Counted from the first letter of the stretch, positions 53,808-62,620 are shown. The stretch: 64,000 nucleotides of DNA from Myxococcales bacterium (GCA_019634415.1 JAHQVJ010000224.1:62001-126000); one strand, 5' to 3'. Made by a program: numbers and translations. The notes: generated from the sequence alone by a model not told the origin.

Positions 53808-54968
53808 GTGGTCCGCTTCGTGTTCACCAACCCGCGCCACCACCTCGACAGCATGCTGCCCGTGGCACGCCAGCTCCAAGGGCGCGGCCACGACGTGTCG
53901 CTGGTCTCGCTGGCGGAGCTCCGCGGGTTCCGCACCCCCGAGATCCCCGACGTGGACGTGGTGCAGGCGTTGCCTGCCTGGCGCTCCGATCCCTCCGTGG
54001 GCTCGGAGCTCGGCACCGGATCGGGCAGGGGCAAGCACGCCCGTAGCCTGGCCAAGCGGGCCATGTGGCGTGCCGTCGGGGCGCGCGTGCGCTGGCTGTG
54101 TCGCGGATCGGTGGCCTACGCCGTACCCAACGACACCGCCTGGCCCTACGACGCACTGTGCGCCAGCCTGAAGCGGCGCGGACGCCCCTTCGCCCTGCTG
54201 CAGGAGGGGATCCGCTTCCCGCTGCCCACCGAGCAGCGACAGGGCAGCCCCTACGGCTCGGGGGGAGCCATGGCCGTGTGCGCCTGGGGCGAAGCGAGTG
54301 CCGAGCACTTCCGCACCGTCGCCCCCGCCTGGTCGGTGAAGATCACCGGCACCCCGCGCTTCGATCGGGTGGATCCCGCGGACCACGCCGCCGAGGGTCA
54401 GGCGCTGCTCGAGCGCCTCGGCCTGGCGCGCAAGCCGCTGCTGTTCCTGAGCAACACCATCGACGATCAGGGCTTCTGCACCACCCGCGACAAGATGGAC
54501 CTGTTCCGGCGGTTCTGCGAGGGTGCGGCGCCCGCCCTGCAACAGGCCGACCGCGCGCTGGTGGCCAAGCTGCACCCTCGAGAGGACGTCGCCGCCTTCC
54601 GCAGCGTGGCTGCCGAGATCGACGGACTCGACGTGCACGTGGTGACCGATGGTCTGTACCCAGTGCTCGCGGCCGGGCACGCCGCGGTGGTGCTCGCCTC
54701 CACCGTCGGGCTCGAGGCCCTGATGTTCGGCATGCCGCTCGGGGTGCTCGCCATTCCTGGACACGGACACGTGTTCGAGTACGTGCAACGAGGCGCTGCG
54801 ATCCCACTCACACCAGAGGATCCCGCCGAGGGAGTGGGCCGGCTACTAGAAACATCCGGCACAGACGCCGCTACTCAGGCGTTCGTGCACCGTCACATCG
54901 CCCATCGGGGTCAAGCCGCCGCGCGTGTCGCCGACAACATCGCTGCAATGCTGGAGATGAATCCATGA
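53808..54968 (+). CDS. GT-B-like glycosyl/phosphoglycosyl transferase candidate
   Basis: 386 aa from GTG 53808, with GGAGG about 6 nt upstream. The fold looks like GT-B: FTNPRHHLDSMLPVARQL (glycine-poor first loop), then a second domain with KPLLFLSNTIDDQG, LVAKLHPREDVAAF and VVLASTVGLEALMFGMPLG. The last two segments resemble the CDP-glycerol glycerophosphotransferase and capsule polymerase group or UDP-GlcNAc 2-epimerase-like proteins. The donor is unknown; a role in transferring the product of the downstream sugar-acid genes is a reasonable guess. ATGA overlap with the next gene. Confidence 0.7.
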   Translation: MVRFVFTNPRHHLDSMLPVARQLQGRGHDVSLVSLAELRGFRTPEIPDVDVVQALPAWRSDPSVGSELGTGSGRGKHARSLAKRAMWRAVGARVRWLCRGSVAYAVPNDTAWPYDALCASLKRRGRPFALLQEGIRFPLPTEQRQGSPYGSGGAMAVCAWGEASAEHFRTVAPAWSVKITGTPRFDRVDPADHAAEGQALLERLGLARKPLLFLSNTIDDQGFCTTRDKMDLFRRFCEGAAPALQQADRALVAKLHPREDVAAFRSVAAEIDGLDVHVVTDGLYPVLAAGHAAVVLASTVGLEALMFGMPLGVLAIPGHGHVFEYVQRGAAIPLTPEDPAEGVGRLLETSGTDAATQAFVHRHIAHRGQAAARVADNIAAMLEMNP

Positions 54969-56002
54969 ACGACCGCCGATTGCGCGTCGGAATCAACGGA
55001 CTGGGGCGTATCGGACGCGCCGTGGCACGCATCCTCGCGCAGCGTCAGCAGCACCGGATCGTGCACGTCAACGACCTGAACACCGACGTCAACAACCTCG
55101 CCTACCTGCTCAAGTACGACACCACCTACGGACGCCTCGACCAGGACGTGCGCGCCGATGCCGGCCGGATCCGTTGGGGGGACAACGACATCCACGTCTC
55201 CCACGTGCCCCGCATCGATCAGGTGGACTGGGCCGCGTCGGAGGTCGACGTGGTGATCGAGGCCACGGGGGTGGCCGACAACGAGACGGCGGCCCACACC
55301 GTCGCCAAGGGCACGGCCCCCGTCTTCGTGACCCACGCCGCCCCCTCGGCGGACTTCACGCTGGTGTTCGGGGCCACCGACCGCGACTACGATCCGGCGG
55401 CCCACAAGGTGGTCTCCACCAGCATCTGCGACGCCATCGCCGCCGCACCGGTGCTCAAGACCCTCAACGAGGCCTTCGGAGTCGCGTCCGGGTTCGTGAC
55501 CACGCTGCATCCGTGGCTGTCGTACCAGAACCTGATGGACGGCCCGTCGCGGTCGCAGTCCTACCCAGGCGCCACCTACTCCCACTACCCGCTGGGGCGG
55601 TCGAGCATCGGTGCGCTGATCCCGAAGCCCACCACCGTGGTGAAGGCCACCGAACGGATCCTGCCCGAGATCGCCGGCCGGTTGCAGTGCTTCTCCTACC
55701 GGGTGCCCACGCCCTGCGTGAGCAGCGGCGACCTCACGCTGCAGCTGGAGCGCTCCGCGAGCAAGGCGGAGGTCATCGAGGCGCTGACGGCACTCGAGCA
55801 GTCCCAGGGCGACCGCAAGGTGATCCGCATCACCGAAGAGCCCCTGATCTCGGTGGACTACCTCAAGGATGAGCACAGCTGCATCATCGACACGCGCTGG
55901 CTCATGACGAACCACGACCGCCACCTCAAGGTGGTGCTCTGGTACGACAACGAGTGGGGCTACTCGAGCCGCGTGGTGGACGCGCTGGACCTGCTGCCCT
56001 GA
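54965..56002 (+). CDS. GAPDH-like aldehyde dehydrogenase with altered phosphate site
   Basis: 345 aa. The NAD domain starts RVGINGLGRIGRAV, and near the end WYDNEWGYSSRV is intact. The catalytic Cys (C155) and His (H182) are kept at the 27-residue spacing of GAPDH. However, the active-site signature is STSICDAIA in place of the usual S-[N/x]-A-S-C-T-T-N-C, so the phosphate-binding Thr after Cys is now Asp156, and THP replaces the usual THA-type segment at H182. Its place in a glycan operon between a transferase and a HAD phosphatase argues against glycolysis: a sugar-aldehyde oxidation for a sugar acid is more likely. TGATG overlap with the next gene. Confidence 0.85.
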   Translation: MNDRRLRVGINGLGRIGRAVARILAQRQQHRIVHVNDLNTDVNNLAYLLKYDTTYGRLDQDVRADAGRIRWGDNDIHVSHVPRIDQVDWAASEVDVVIEATGVADNETAAHTVAKGTAPVFVTHAAPSADFTLVFGATDRDYDPAAHKVVSTSICDAIAAAPVLKTLNEAFGVASGFVTTLHPWLSYQNLMDGPSRSQSYPGATYSHYPLGRSSIGALIPKPTTVVKATERILPEIAGRLQCFSYRVPTPCVSSGDLTLQLERSASKAEVIEALTALEQSQGDRKVIRITEEPLISVDYLKDEHSCIIDTRWLMTNHDRHLKVVLWYDNEWGYSSRVVDALDLLP

Positions 56003-56754
56003 TGTTCGTCTTCGACTTCGACGGAGTGCTCTTCGACACCGCGCGAGAGTGCCTCGCCATCGCGTGGGAGACGTCGCTCACGCTGCCCTTCGCGGCGTCC
56101 TGGCGCGACCTGCCCGGCCCTCCGCCCGACGTCGAGGCCGCGTTTCTGGCCCACCGCTACTGGGTAGGCCCTCCCTGGCAGTACGCCGTGCTGCTGAGGT
56201 CCATCGCCCAGGGAGATCTCCCCACCGACACCCAGGACTTCGACCGCCGGGCCGAGGCCCAGCGCGAGGCGCTGGCGGGATTCACCGAGGCCTACTTCGC
56301 CACCCGCGAGCGGCTGTCGGCGGATCCGGATCGCTGGTGTGCCACGGTGCGTGCCCATCGAGGCCCCACCGCCGCCTTCCTCGACCTGCACCGCACGGGC
56401 CAGGCCATGGTGCTGTCCACCCGCGACGATCGGTCCATCCGCCTGCTGCTGCACCGCTTCCTCGACGTGGACGACGCCGTGCTGCTGGAGCGTGGTGGGC
56501 CACGTCCGAAGTGGCAGATCCTGGCGGATCTGGCCGCGCAGCGCGGCCTCGCACCCGCCCGACTCTTCTTCATCGACGACCATCCCCACCACGCGCTGCC
56601 CGCCCACGAGCACGGCTTTGCGTCGCACCTCGCGCTGTGGGGCTACAACGCCCCCGACGACGTGGCGGCCTGCCGAGCCGCGGGGCTGTCCATCCTCGCG
56701 ATGGACGAGCTAGACGCCGCCATCGCAGCGCATCATCCAGGAGCTACCCAATGA
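56002..56754 (+). CDS. HAD-family phosphatase
   Basis: 250 aa. Motif I DFDGVLFDT has the nucleophile D5 and D7; motif II is LSTRDD; motif III Lys is in PKWQI; motif IV is FIDDHPHH. A large cap domain (about 20-130) suggests a small phosphorylated sugar substrate. From its place it may remove the phosphate before nucleotide activation. The ATG overlaps the GAPDH-like stop (TGATG), and its stop overlaps the next start (ATGA). Confidence 0.85.
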   Translation: MFVFDFDGVLFDTARECLAIAWETSLTLPFAASWRDLPGPPPDVEAAFLAHRYWVGPPWQYAVLLRSIAQGDLPTDTQDFDRRAEAQREALAGFTEAYFATRERLSADPDRWCATVRAHRGPTAAFLDLHRTGQAMVLSTRDDRSIRLLLHRFLDVDDAVLLERGGPRPKWQILADLAAQRGLAPARLFFIDDHPHHALPAHEHGFASHLALWGYNAPDDVAACRAAGLSILAMDELDAAIAAHHPGATQ

Positions 56755-57485
56755 TCCCCGCACTCATCATCGGACGCAAGGGAAGTCGGGTGACGGACAA
56801 GAACGTCCGCCCCATCCTGGGCCGCCCGCTCGCGCTGTACCCGATGCTCGCCGCCAAGAACGCCGAGTCCATCACCGACGTGTTCGTGTCCACGGACTGC
56901 CCGAAGATCGAGGAGCTGGCCAAGCGGCAGGAGCTGAACTTCATCGCGCGCCCGCCCGAGCTGGCCACCAACGAGGCATTGGCGGAAGACGCCTTCAAGC
57001 ACGGCTACGACACCATCGTGAGCGGCTCCGATCGCGAGGTGGAGCTCGTGGTGCTGCTGTTCGCGAACGGCGTGACCATCACCCCCGGCATCATCGACCA
57101 GGGCGTGCGCTTCCTGCGCGACAACCCCGACTACGACTCCGCCGTCTCGGTGAGCAAGTACAACATGTTCTCCGCCCTGCGCGCGCGGAAGATCGAGGAC
57201 GGCAAGGTACAGCCCTTCGTGCCCGTGGAGCTGTTCGGCGAGGGCGCCACCTGCGATCGCGACAGCCAAGGCGACACCTACTTCGTGGACTGCTCCGTGT
57301 TCGTGCTCCGCCCACGCTGCTTCGACTACAGCCGCGGAGAGGTGCCCTTCCGCTGGATCGGACGCACCGTGCATCCGCTGCACCAGGAAGGCGGCTGCGA
57401 CGTGGACTTCGAGTGGCAGTTCCCGGTGGTGGAGCACTTCCTGCGCCGCGTCGGCTTCACCGAGACCGAGACCCCCTACCGATGA
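56751..57485 (+). CDS. Cytidylyltransferase of the CMP-sugar synthetase (NeuA/PseF) family
   Basis: 244 aa, close to bacterial NeuA/PseF length. The nucleotide-binding signature at the start is PALIIGRKGSRVTDKNVRPILGRPL (GRxGS...K), with VFVSTDCPKIEELA and PELATNEALAEDA following. It is expected to join CMP from CTP to an ulosonic-type or similar acid. No NeuB or NeuC homologue exists in the window, so the acceptor may be a different acid made by the neighbouring enzymes. Flanked by ATGA overlaps. Confidence 0.85.
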   Translation: MIPALIIGRKGSRVTDKNVRPILGRPLALYPMLAAKNAESITDVFVSTDCPKIEELAKRQELNFIARPPELATNEALAEDAFKHGYDTIVSGSDREVELVVLLFANGVTITPGIIDQGVRFLRDNPDYDSAVSVSKYNMFSALRARKIEDGKVQPFVPVELFGEGATCDRDSQGDTYFVDCSVFVLRPRCFDYSRGEVPFRWIGRTVHPLHQEGGCDVDFEWQFPVVEHFLRRVGFTETETPYR

Positions 57486-58303
57486 GCGTGCAGCGCTTCG
57501 TTCGCTTCCACACCGAGGATCGACCCGAGGCGCGCTGGGGCCGCCGGGAGGGCTCGCAGATCGTGGGCCTCACGCAGGCGCCTTGGCGGGCTCCACAGCC
57601 CACCGATGAGCGCTTGCAGGGGTCGGAGGCAATCCTGCTCGCCCCCGCCGAGCCCACGAAGATCCTGGCCTTCGGCTACAACTACCGGGACCTGTTCGAG
57701 GACGAGGGAGCGCTGACCAGCGATCAGGAGGCCCACTTCACCGCCGAGGGCTTCGAGCCCCTGGTGTTCCTGAAGGGCCCCAACTGCCTGTCACATCCCG
57801 GCCAGCCCGTTCACATGCCCGCCGACGTCGACGAGGTGTGGGTGGAGGTGGAGGTGGCCGCGGTGATCGGCGCCCGATGCCGCAACCTGCCCGACGGCGA
57901 GGCCGCACGAGCCGTGGTGGCGGGGCTCACCATCGGCAACGACATCACCGCACTCAACGTGCTCGGTCGCGACTGGCACCTGGCGCGCTCGAAGGCCCTG
58001 GACGGTTTCTGCCCCCTGGGGCCCGAGCTCGTGACGGGCCTGGACGACGCCGATCTGGCGCTGTCCACCACCGTCGACGGCACGCAGACCCAGTCGTCGT
58101 CCACCCGGTTCCGCATCCTCGACAGCCACGAGGCGGTGGCCCTCGCCAGCCGCTTGATGACCCTCGAGCCAGGCGACGTGGTGCTCACGGGCACCCCCGC
58201 CGGAGCCCGTGGTTCCCTGGTTCGACCCGGCAGCGTGGCGGTGCTCGAGGTGCAGGGGATCGGGCAGCTCGTCACCCCCATCGCAGAGGCCCGAGTCCCA
58301 TGA
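57482..58303 (+). CDS. Fumarylacetoacetate hydrolase (FAH)-family enzyme
   Basis: 273 aa. The core is typical of the FAH fold: KILAFGYNYRD, metal ligands in VEVEVAAVIG (E-x-E) and the Asp in GNDITALN, then ARSKALDGFCPLGPE and VVLTGTPAGA. FAH-family members act on 2-keto acids (hydrolysis, decarboxylation, hydratase or C-C bond cleavage). Inside a glycan operon this is unusual and points to work on a keto-acid intermediate. ATGA overlaps on both sides. Confidence 0.88.
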   Translation: MSVQRFVRFHTEDRPEARWGRREGSQIVGLTQAPWRAPQPTDERLQGSEAILLAPAEPTKILAFGYNYRDLFEDEGALTSDQEAHFTAEGFEPLVFLKGPNCLSHPGQPVHMPADVDEVWVEVEVAAVIGARCRNLPDGEAARAVVAGLTIGNDITALNVLGRDWHLARSKALDGFCPLGPELVTGLDDADLALSTTVDGTQTQSSSTRFRILDSHEAVALASRLMTLEPGDVVLTGTPAGARGSLVRPGSVAVLEVQGIGQLVTPIAEARVP

Positions 58304-59292
58304 GTCGCTGGACCGTCATCGTGCCCGATCGCTTGGCGCCCCCCGCCGACGTGGAGCAGGCCGTGTTCGGCGACGACGCCGAGGTGATCACGCTGCAGGC
58401 GAAGCACAACGCCGAGCTCGAGGGCTGCATCGAGGGGGCGAACGCCATCCTGGCGTGGCACGATCTGCAGTGGACCGAGGCCGTGCTGCGCACCATGCCC
58501 GAGTGCCGCGTGCTGGTGCGCGTGGGGGTGGGCTACGACAACGTCGACCTCGATGCCGCGGAGAAGCTCGGCATCACGGTGTGCAACGTGCCCGACTACG
58601 GCACCCACGACGTGGCAGACCACGCCATCGCCTTGCTGCTGGCGCTGGCCCGGGGCCTCGTGGGCCACGACCGGTGCGCGCGCACGGACCACTGGCAGTG
58701 GGGCTTGGTGGACACCTTCCGCCTCACGGGTCGGCGCCTCGGCATCGTGGGGCTGGGGTGCATCGGCACCGCCACCGCCCTGCGGGCCAAGGCCTTCGGG
58801 CTCGACGTGTCCTTCTACGATCCGTACCTGCCCGAGGGCTGGGACAAGACCTACCAGCTTCGACGCCACCGCTCCCTGACGGACCTCGCCGCCGACAGCG
58901 AGATCGTGAGCCTGCACGTGCCGCTGACGCCCCAGACGCGCGGCATGGTGGATGCCTCCTTCTTCGATGCCGCCTCGGACGGCTTGGTGCTGATCAACAC
59001 TGCTCGCGGCCCCGTGGTGGACTGGCCCGCGTTCCGTGCCGCCTTCGACAGCGGTCGCGTGCGCTGCGCCGGCCTCGACGTGCTGCCCGACGAGCCACTC
59101 GACCGCACCGACCCGCTGCTGGCTCGCTGGGTGGCCGAGGAGCCCAGTGTGCGGGAGCGCTTGCTGATCACGCCACACTGCGCCTTCTACTCCCAGTCCG
59201 CCCTGCACGAGATGCGCCGCAAGGCGGCGGAGGAGGCGCTGCGCGTGCTGCGCGGCGACCCGCCCCTGACGCGGGTGGGAGGAGCGTCGTGA
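58300..59292 (+). CDS. D-isomer-specific 2-hydroxyacid dehydrogenase (CtBP-like)
   Basis: 330 aa. NAD motif GIVGLGCIGTATALRAKAF; the substrate-binding Arg in NTARGPVVD; Glu in LDVLPDEPL; and the catalytic His in TPHCAFYSQSA. It interconverts 2-keto and D-2-hydroxy acids with NAD(H). Its location next to the FAH-family and cytidylyltransferase genes suggests reduction of a keto-acid during sugar-acid synthesis. ATGA overlap upstream, GTGA downstream. Confidence 0.9.
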   Translation: MSRWTVIVPDRLAPPADVEQAVFGDDAEVITLQAKHNAELEGCIEGANAILAWHDLQWTEAVLRTMPECRVLVRVGVGYDNVDLDAAEKLGITVCNVPDYGTHDVADHAIALLLALARGLVGHDRCARTDHWQWGLVDTFRLTGRRLGIVGLGCIGTATALRAKAFGLDVSFYDPYLPEGWDKTYQLRRHRSLTDLAADSEIVSLHVPLTPQTRGMVDASFFDAASDGLVLINTARGPVVDWPAFRAAFDSGRVRCAGLDVLPDEPLDRTDPLLARWVAEEPSVRERLLITPHCAFYSQSALHEMRRKAAEEALRVLRGDPPLTRVGGAS

Positions 59293-59927
59293 GCGGGCCC
59301 CTGCTGGTCTACGGCGCCAGCGGCCACGGCAAGGTGGTGGCCGAGACCGCTCGCGCTGCCGGGTTCTCGCCCATCGTGTTCGCCGACGACTCCGACGGTA
59401 AGCGCGGCACCCGGCTCTGCGGAGCGGAGGTCGCCGCCATCGGCCGCGACGAGGCGCTGCGATGGCTCGCCACCCACGACGGCCGCGTGGTGGTGGCCAT
59501 CGGCCACAACCAGGTGCGCGCGCGGGTGCTGGCCGAGCTGATGGAGGCAGGCGCACGACCAGCCACCGTCGTGCACCCCAGCGCCGTGATCGCTCCCACC
59601 GCCGTGATCGGGTCCGGCACCGTGGTGTTCGCAGGTGTGGTGGTGCAGCCCGATGCGGAGGTGGGCGCCAACGTCATCCTGAACACCGCCTGCTCGGTGG
59701 ATCACGACGGACGCATCGGCGACCACGCTCACCTCTCACCAGGCGTGCACCTCGGCGGCACGGTCACGGTGGGCGCGGGCACCCACCTCGGCGTGGGCTG
59801 CAGCGTGATCCAGGGGATCACCGTGGGCCACGACTCCACCGTGGGAGCCGGCTCTGTGGTGGTGCGGGATCTGCCAGACGGAATCGTGGCCTACGGCGTG
59901 CCAGCGCGGGTGCGCCGGCAGGCTTAG
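59289..59927 (+). CDS. NeuD/PglD-type sugar O/N-acetyltransferase (hexapeptide repeat)
   Basis: 212 aa from GTG 59289 (GTGA overlap). The N-terminal Rossmann-like UDP-sugar domain has LLVYGASGHGKVVAE. From about residue 95 there is a left-handed beta-helix of hexapeptide repeats (VIAPTAVIGSGTVVFAGV), with the catalytic His in ACSVDHDGRIG and the C-terminal VYGVPARVR-type ending. It transfers acetyl from acetyl-CoA to the sugar. Last gene of the operon; its TAG overlaps the TAA of the convergent M1-like gene (TTAG). Confidence 0.92.
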   Translation: MSGPLLVYGASGHGKVVAETARAAGFSPIVFADDSDGKRGTRLCGAEVAAIGRDEALRWLATHDGRVVVAIGHNQVRARVLAELMEAGARPATVVHPSAVIAPTAVIGSGTVVFAGVVVQPDAEVGANVILNTACSVDHDGRIGDHAHLSPGVHLGGTVTVGAGTHLGVGCSVIQGITVGHDSTVGAGSVVVRDLPDGIVAYGVPARVRRQA

Positions 59928-62464
59928 TTCACGAGGCGCCGACGATCCACACCAGGCTCCTCCGTGCCGCGTCGCGAGGACTTGCGGCCACGCGTGCTGC
60001 CTCGCCCCTCGTCTTCCACCAGCTCCCGCGAGCGCAGCGGCAGCCAGCCCTCGGGATCCACCGCCACTTCCTTGGGCCCCACACACGCCGCGCGCAGCTG
60101 CCCGCGGCCCTCCCGAAGGTCCACCCAGTGCGTGCGCGTGCTCTTGCGACAGACCACCCGCACCGGCACCCCCAGCGCCGCCTGCGGCACGTCCGACGCC
60201 AGCGACACCTCGATGCCCTCCTTCGTGCGACGCCAGCGCCCCTCCACACTCGGTCGGATCCCTGCGACGAACCAGGTATCGAAGAAGCCGTCCAGCGACT
60301 CGCCGGACACCGACTCCAGCTGCGCCTGCAGGCCCGCCAGGGTCGCGTCCCCCGAGAGGTGGTAGCGATGCAGCGCCTCGAGCAGCTTCGGCTCCCCGAT
60401 CCGGTGACGCAGCGCGTCTCCCAGTAGGCGCGCCGCGATCTCGGGGGCGCGCGCATCCCGGGAGCCGACGATGGGTACCAGGGTGTCGTCGGGCAGATCA
60501 CCGAGTACCAGATCGTCGGAGGTGCGCCAGGCGTCGCCGACCTCGGAGCCGTAGGCGTGGTGCACGAAGCGGTCGCGGTACAGCGCCGACAGCGCCAGCG
60601 GGATCCAGGCATCGCGCCCCGTCCAGGGACGGTCCCGCCAGAAGTCGAGGGCCAGCGCATGAGCGAGCCCGCGCTCCAGCGCCTTGGGATGGCGCCGCAG
60701 CACCTGCGAGGTCTCGGGCCGGGCCATGAAGGAGCGCAGCGAGACCAGCACCGCCTGGCCTGGATGGGCCTGCACCTCGGGGCGCAACGCGTTGCCGTCT
60801 TGATCCACGGGCGCGGCCAGCAGCATGGGACGGTGCGCTCCCTCCACCACGGAGACCACGTCGAAGGGGTAGTCCCCCAGCACCCGCTGGTAGAAGTTCA
60901 CCACGGAGCGAACGAACGTCGGGTCTCCGCCCTTCACGCCGCTGTGGCTCAACACCCGGACCTCCGGGAACCCGCCCAGGGCGCTGGCCACGGCCTCGCG
61001 GTAGTCACCAAAGGCGATGTGGGCATCGCTGGGCACCTCGGCGGACACCCACTGCCCCTCGCCCTGGGCCATCTGTTCGACCCGACCCGATCCGATGGCC
61101 GCCTTCCAGCGACTGGGGGTAGCCGATCCGAGGCGGAGCCGCGTCGGGTACGGACGCCGCGTGCCGGGCACCTGCGGCATCAGCGCATGCCCGGAGGTCA
61201 CCCGACCGAGCTCCACCAGCTCGGGCAGCGGGCCCATGGCACCCGCCCGCTTGAATCTGGTGGCCTCCGACATCACGCCGGGCTGCGTTCCCTGGCTTCC
61301 CGCAGCGGACTCCTGGATCCCCACGGCGTCCTCGAGCGCCTGCCCCACGTCGAGCTGATTCGAAGCGCGCCACTGCTGGCGCCAGCGCATGTCCACCACC
61401 ACCGGCTCCCCGGGCTCGAGCGCCCGCGGCAGCTGCCAGCTCGACAGCGCCACGGTGTCGTCCACGGCGAACGGGCCCCAGGGCACGCCGAGCTGCGTGA
61501 GTGGCTCTCCATCCAGCGACAGCTCCGTGATCCGGAGCTCGGGCGGCACGTGGAGCATGCCCTGCCGGAAGTCGGACGTGGCCTTGGGAACCGCCAGGTG
61601 CAGCAGCTCGGTGGCGCGCGAGCTCTGCACGGTGAGGCGAGCAGCGCTCTCCACCACGACCCCTCGGCCCGTGCTGGTCATGGTCAGGACCGCGTTGGCC
61701 AGGCCCTCGGTGATCTCGGCGCGATCCACCACCGCCACGTGTCGAACCCCCGTGAGCACCCGCCAACGGACGGACTCGTTCTCCCCCACGCCGTGCACGG
61801 CCACCACGGAGCGGTAGCTGTCGTCCACCATGCCCGTGGGATCCCGCACCCAGGTCAGCCAGCGATCTCCCCCCGTGCCGAAGGCGGGCTCGATCATGGG
61901 CAGCCAGCTCCGCTCGGTGCGCGCCTCCACGAGGGCCCGACGCGGTCCCGACCGCATCCGCTCCTGTGCCAGCATCACCCGTGGATCGAGGCCGGTGTGG
62001 GCCAGCCGCAGGGTGCGGCGCTCCAGCGCCCCTCGCGCCGTGGCTTGGGCGCTGTTGGGCCGCAAGCTGGAGACGTACACGTGGTCCATGCCCTCGGCGT
62101 CGGTCCACACGAGCGACCCGCGGTCGCGCTTGACCACGGGCCAGGCGTCTACCTGCGCGAGCAGCTCGGCGTCATCGGCGATCACCAGCATCAGATCCAG
62201 GGACTCCCGCAGCTGCCCCTCGGCGCGCACCTTCGGCAGTGCCATCGCGGTGGACAGCGCGAGCGCGTCTCCGCTGTCGGGCACGTCCACCAGCCAGTCC
62301 GCATCTCCCACGAAGGCCCAGCCCACCCGAGGACCGCCCTTACCGTCGGTGATCTCGAAGGCCAGTCCGTCGTCGAGCTGTACGTGCCCGCCGTCCAGCG
62401 GCACCGTGGCATCGTCCACGAGGCGCGGCTCCCCCACCAGCGTCAGGGCCACCGTCGTCCACAT
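59924..62464 (-). CDS. M1-aminopeptidase-like protein without zinc ligands (pseudopeptidase)
   Basis: 846 aa from ATG 62464, chosen for GGAGG about 6 nt upstream; an upstream ATG (62515) would add 17 residues. The C-terminal half follows the M1 (gluzincin) pattern: a GDYPFDVVSVVEG stretch, then the helix that should hold HExxH reads LAHALALDFWRD (first His is H602, while the Glu and second His are Ala and Leu), and the later Glu helix reads WIPLALSALYRD. Near the end, SLDGFFDTWFVAGIRPSVE is the normal M1 thumb. No zinc can be bound in the usual way. The N-terminal 400 residues are beta-rich and unassigned. No signal peptide is seen. Confidence 0.75.
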   Translation of the reverse strand: MWTTVALTLVGEPRLVDDATVPLDGGHVQLDDGLAFEITDGKGGPRVGWAFVGDADWLVDVPDSGDALALSTAMALPKVRAEGQLRESLDLMLVIADDAELLAQVDAWPVVKRDRGSLVWTDAEGMDHVYVSSLRPNSAQATARGALERRTLRLAHTGLDPRVMLAQERMRSGPRRALVEARTERSWLPMIEPAFGTGGDRWLTWVRDPTGMVDDSYRSVVAVHGVGENESVRWRVLTGVRHVAVVDRAEITEGLANAVLTMTSTGRGVVVESAARLTVQSSRATELLHLAVPKATSDFRQGMLHVPPELRITELSLDGEPLTQLGVPWGPFAVDDTVALSSWQLPRALEPGEPVVVDMRWRQQWRASNQLDVGQALEDAVGIQESAAGSQGTQPGVMSEATRFKRAGAMGPLPELVELGRVTSGHALMPQVPGTRRPYPTRLRLGSATPSRWKAAIGSGRVEQMAQGEGQWVSAEVPSDAHIAFGDYREAVASALGGFPEVRVLSHSGVKGGDPTFVRSVVNFYQRVLGDYPFDVVSVVEGAHRPMLLAAPVDQDGNALRPEVQAHPGQAVLVSLRSFMARPETSQVLRRHPKALERGLAHALALDFWRDRPWTGRDAWIPLALSALYRDRFVHHAYGSEVGDAWRTSDDLVLGDLPDDTLVPIVGSRDARAPEIAARLLGDALRHRIGEPKLLEALHRYHLSGDATLAGLQAQLESVSGESLDGFFDTWFVAGIRPSVEGRWRRTKEGIEVSLASDVPQAALGVPVRVVCRKSTRTHWVDLREGRGQLRAACVGPKEVAVDPEGWLPLRSRELVEDEGRGSTRGRKSSRRGTEEPGVDRRRLVN

Positions 62465-62620
62465 CTGCACCTCCCTCTCGAATGGTGTGATCCGGTCTGT
62501 GGGACGTTCACCCACTCACCGTCGAACCGGCGAGCAGCTGGTCGAGCTTAAGCTCAGGTATGGCCAAGAAAGTAGCGGAATGGTGTTTGCTCCTGGGTGC
62601 CTCACCACAGGGAGTGCCCC
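62465..62620. promoter_or_regulatory. Intergenic region upstream of M1-like gene and lipoprotein gene
   Basis: This 156-bp region separates two divergent starts. It contains the perfect 12-bp palindrome GAGCTTAAGCTC (62544-62555), which could be an operator but may be chance. AGGGAG lies 8 nt before the plus-strand ATG at 62621. No other motif is recognised. Confidence 0.3.

Noticed and set aside
62544..62555. 12-bp palindrome GAGCTTAAGCTC as an operator
   Set aside because: A single short palindrome with no second copy near a related gene; kept only as a note in the intergenic entry.
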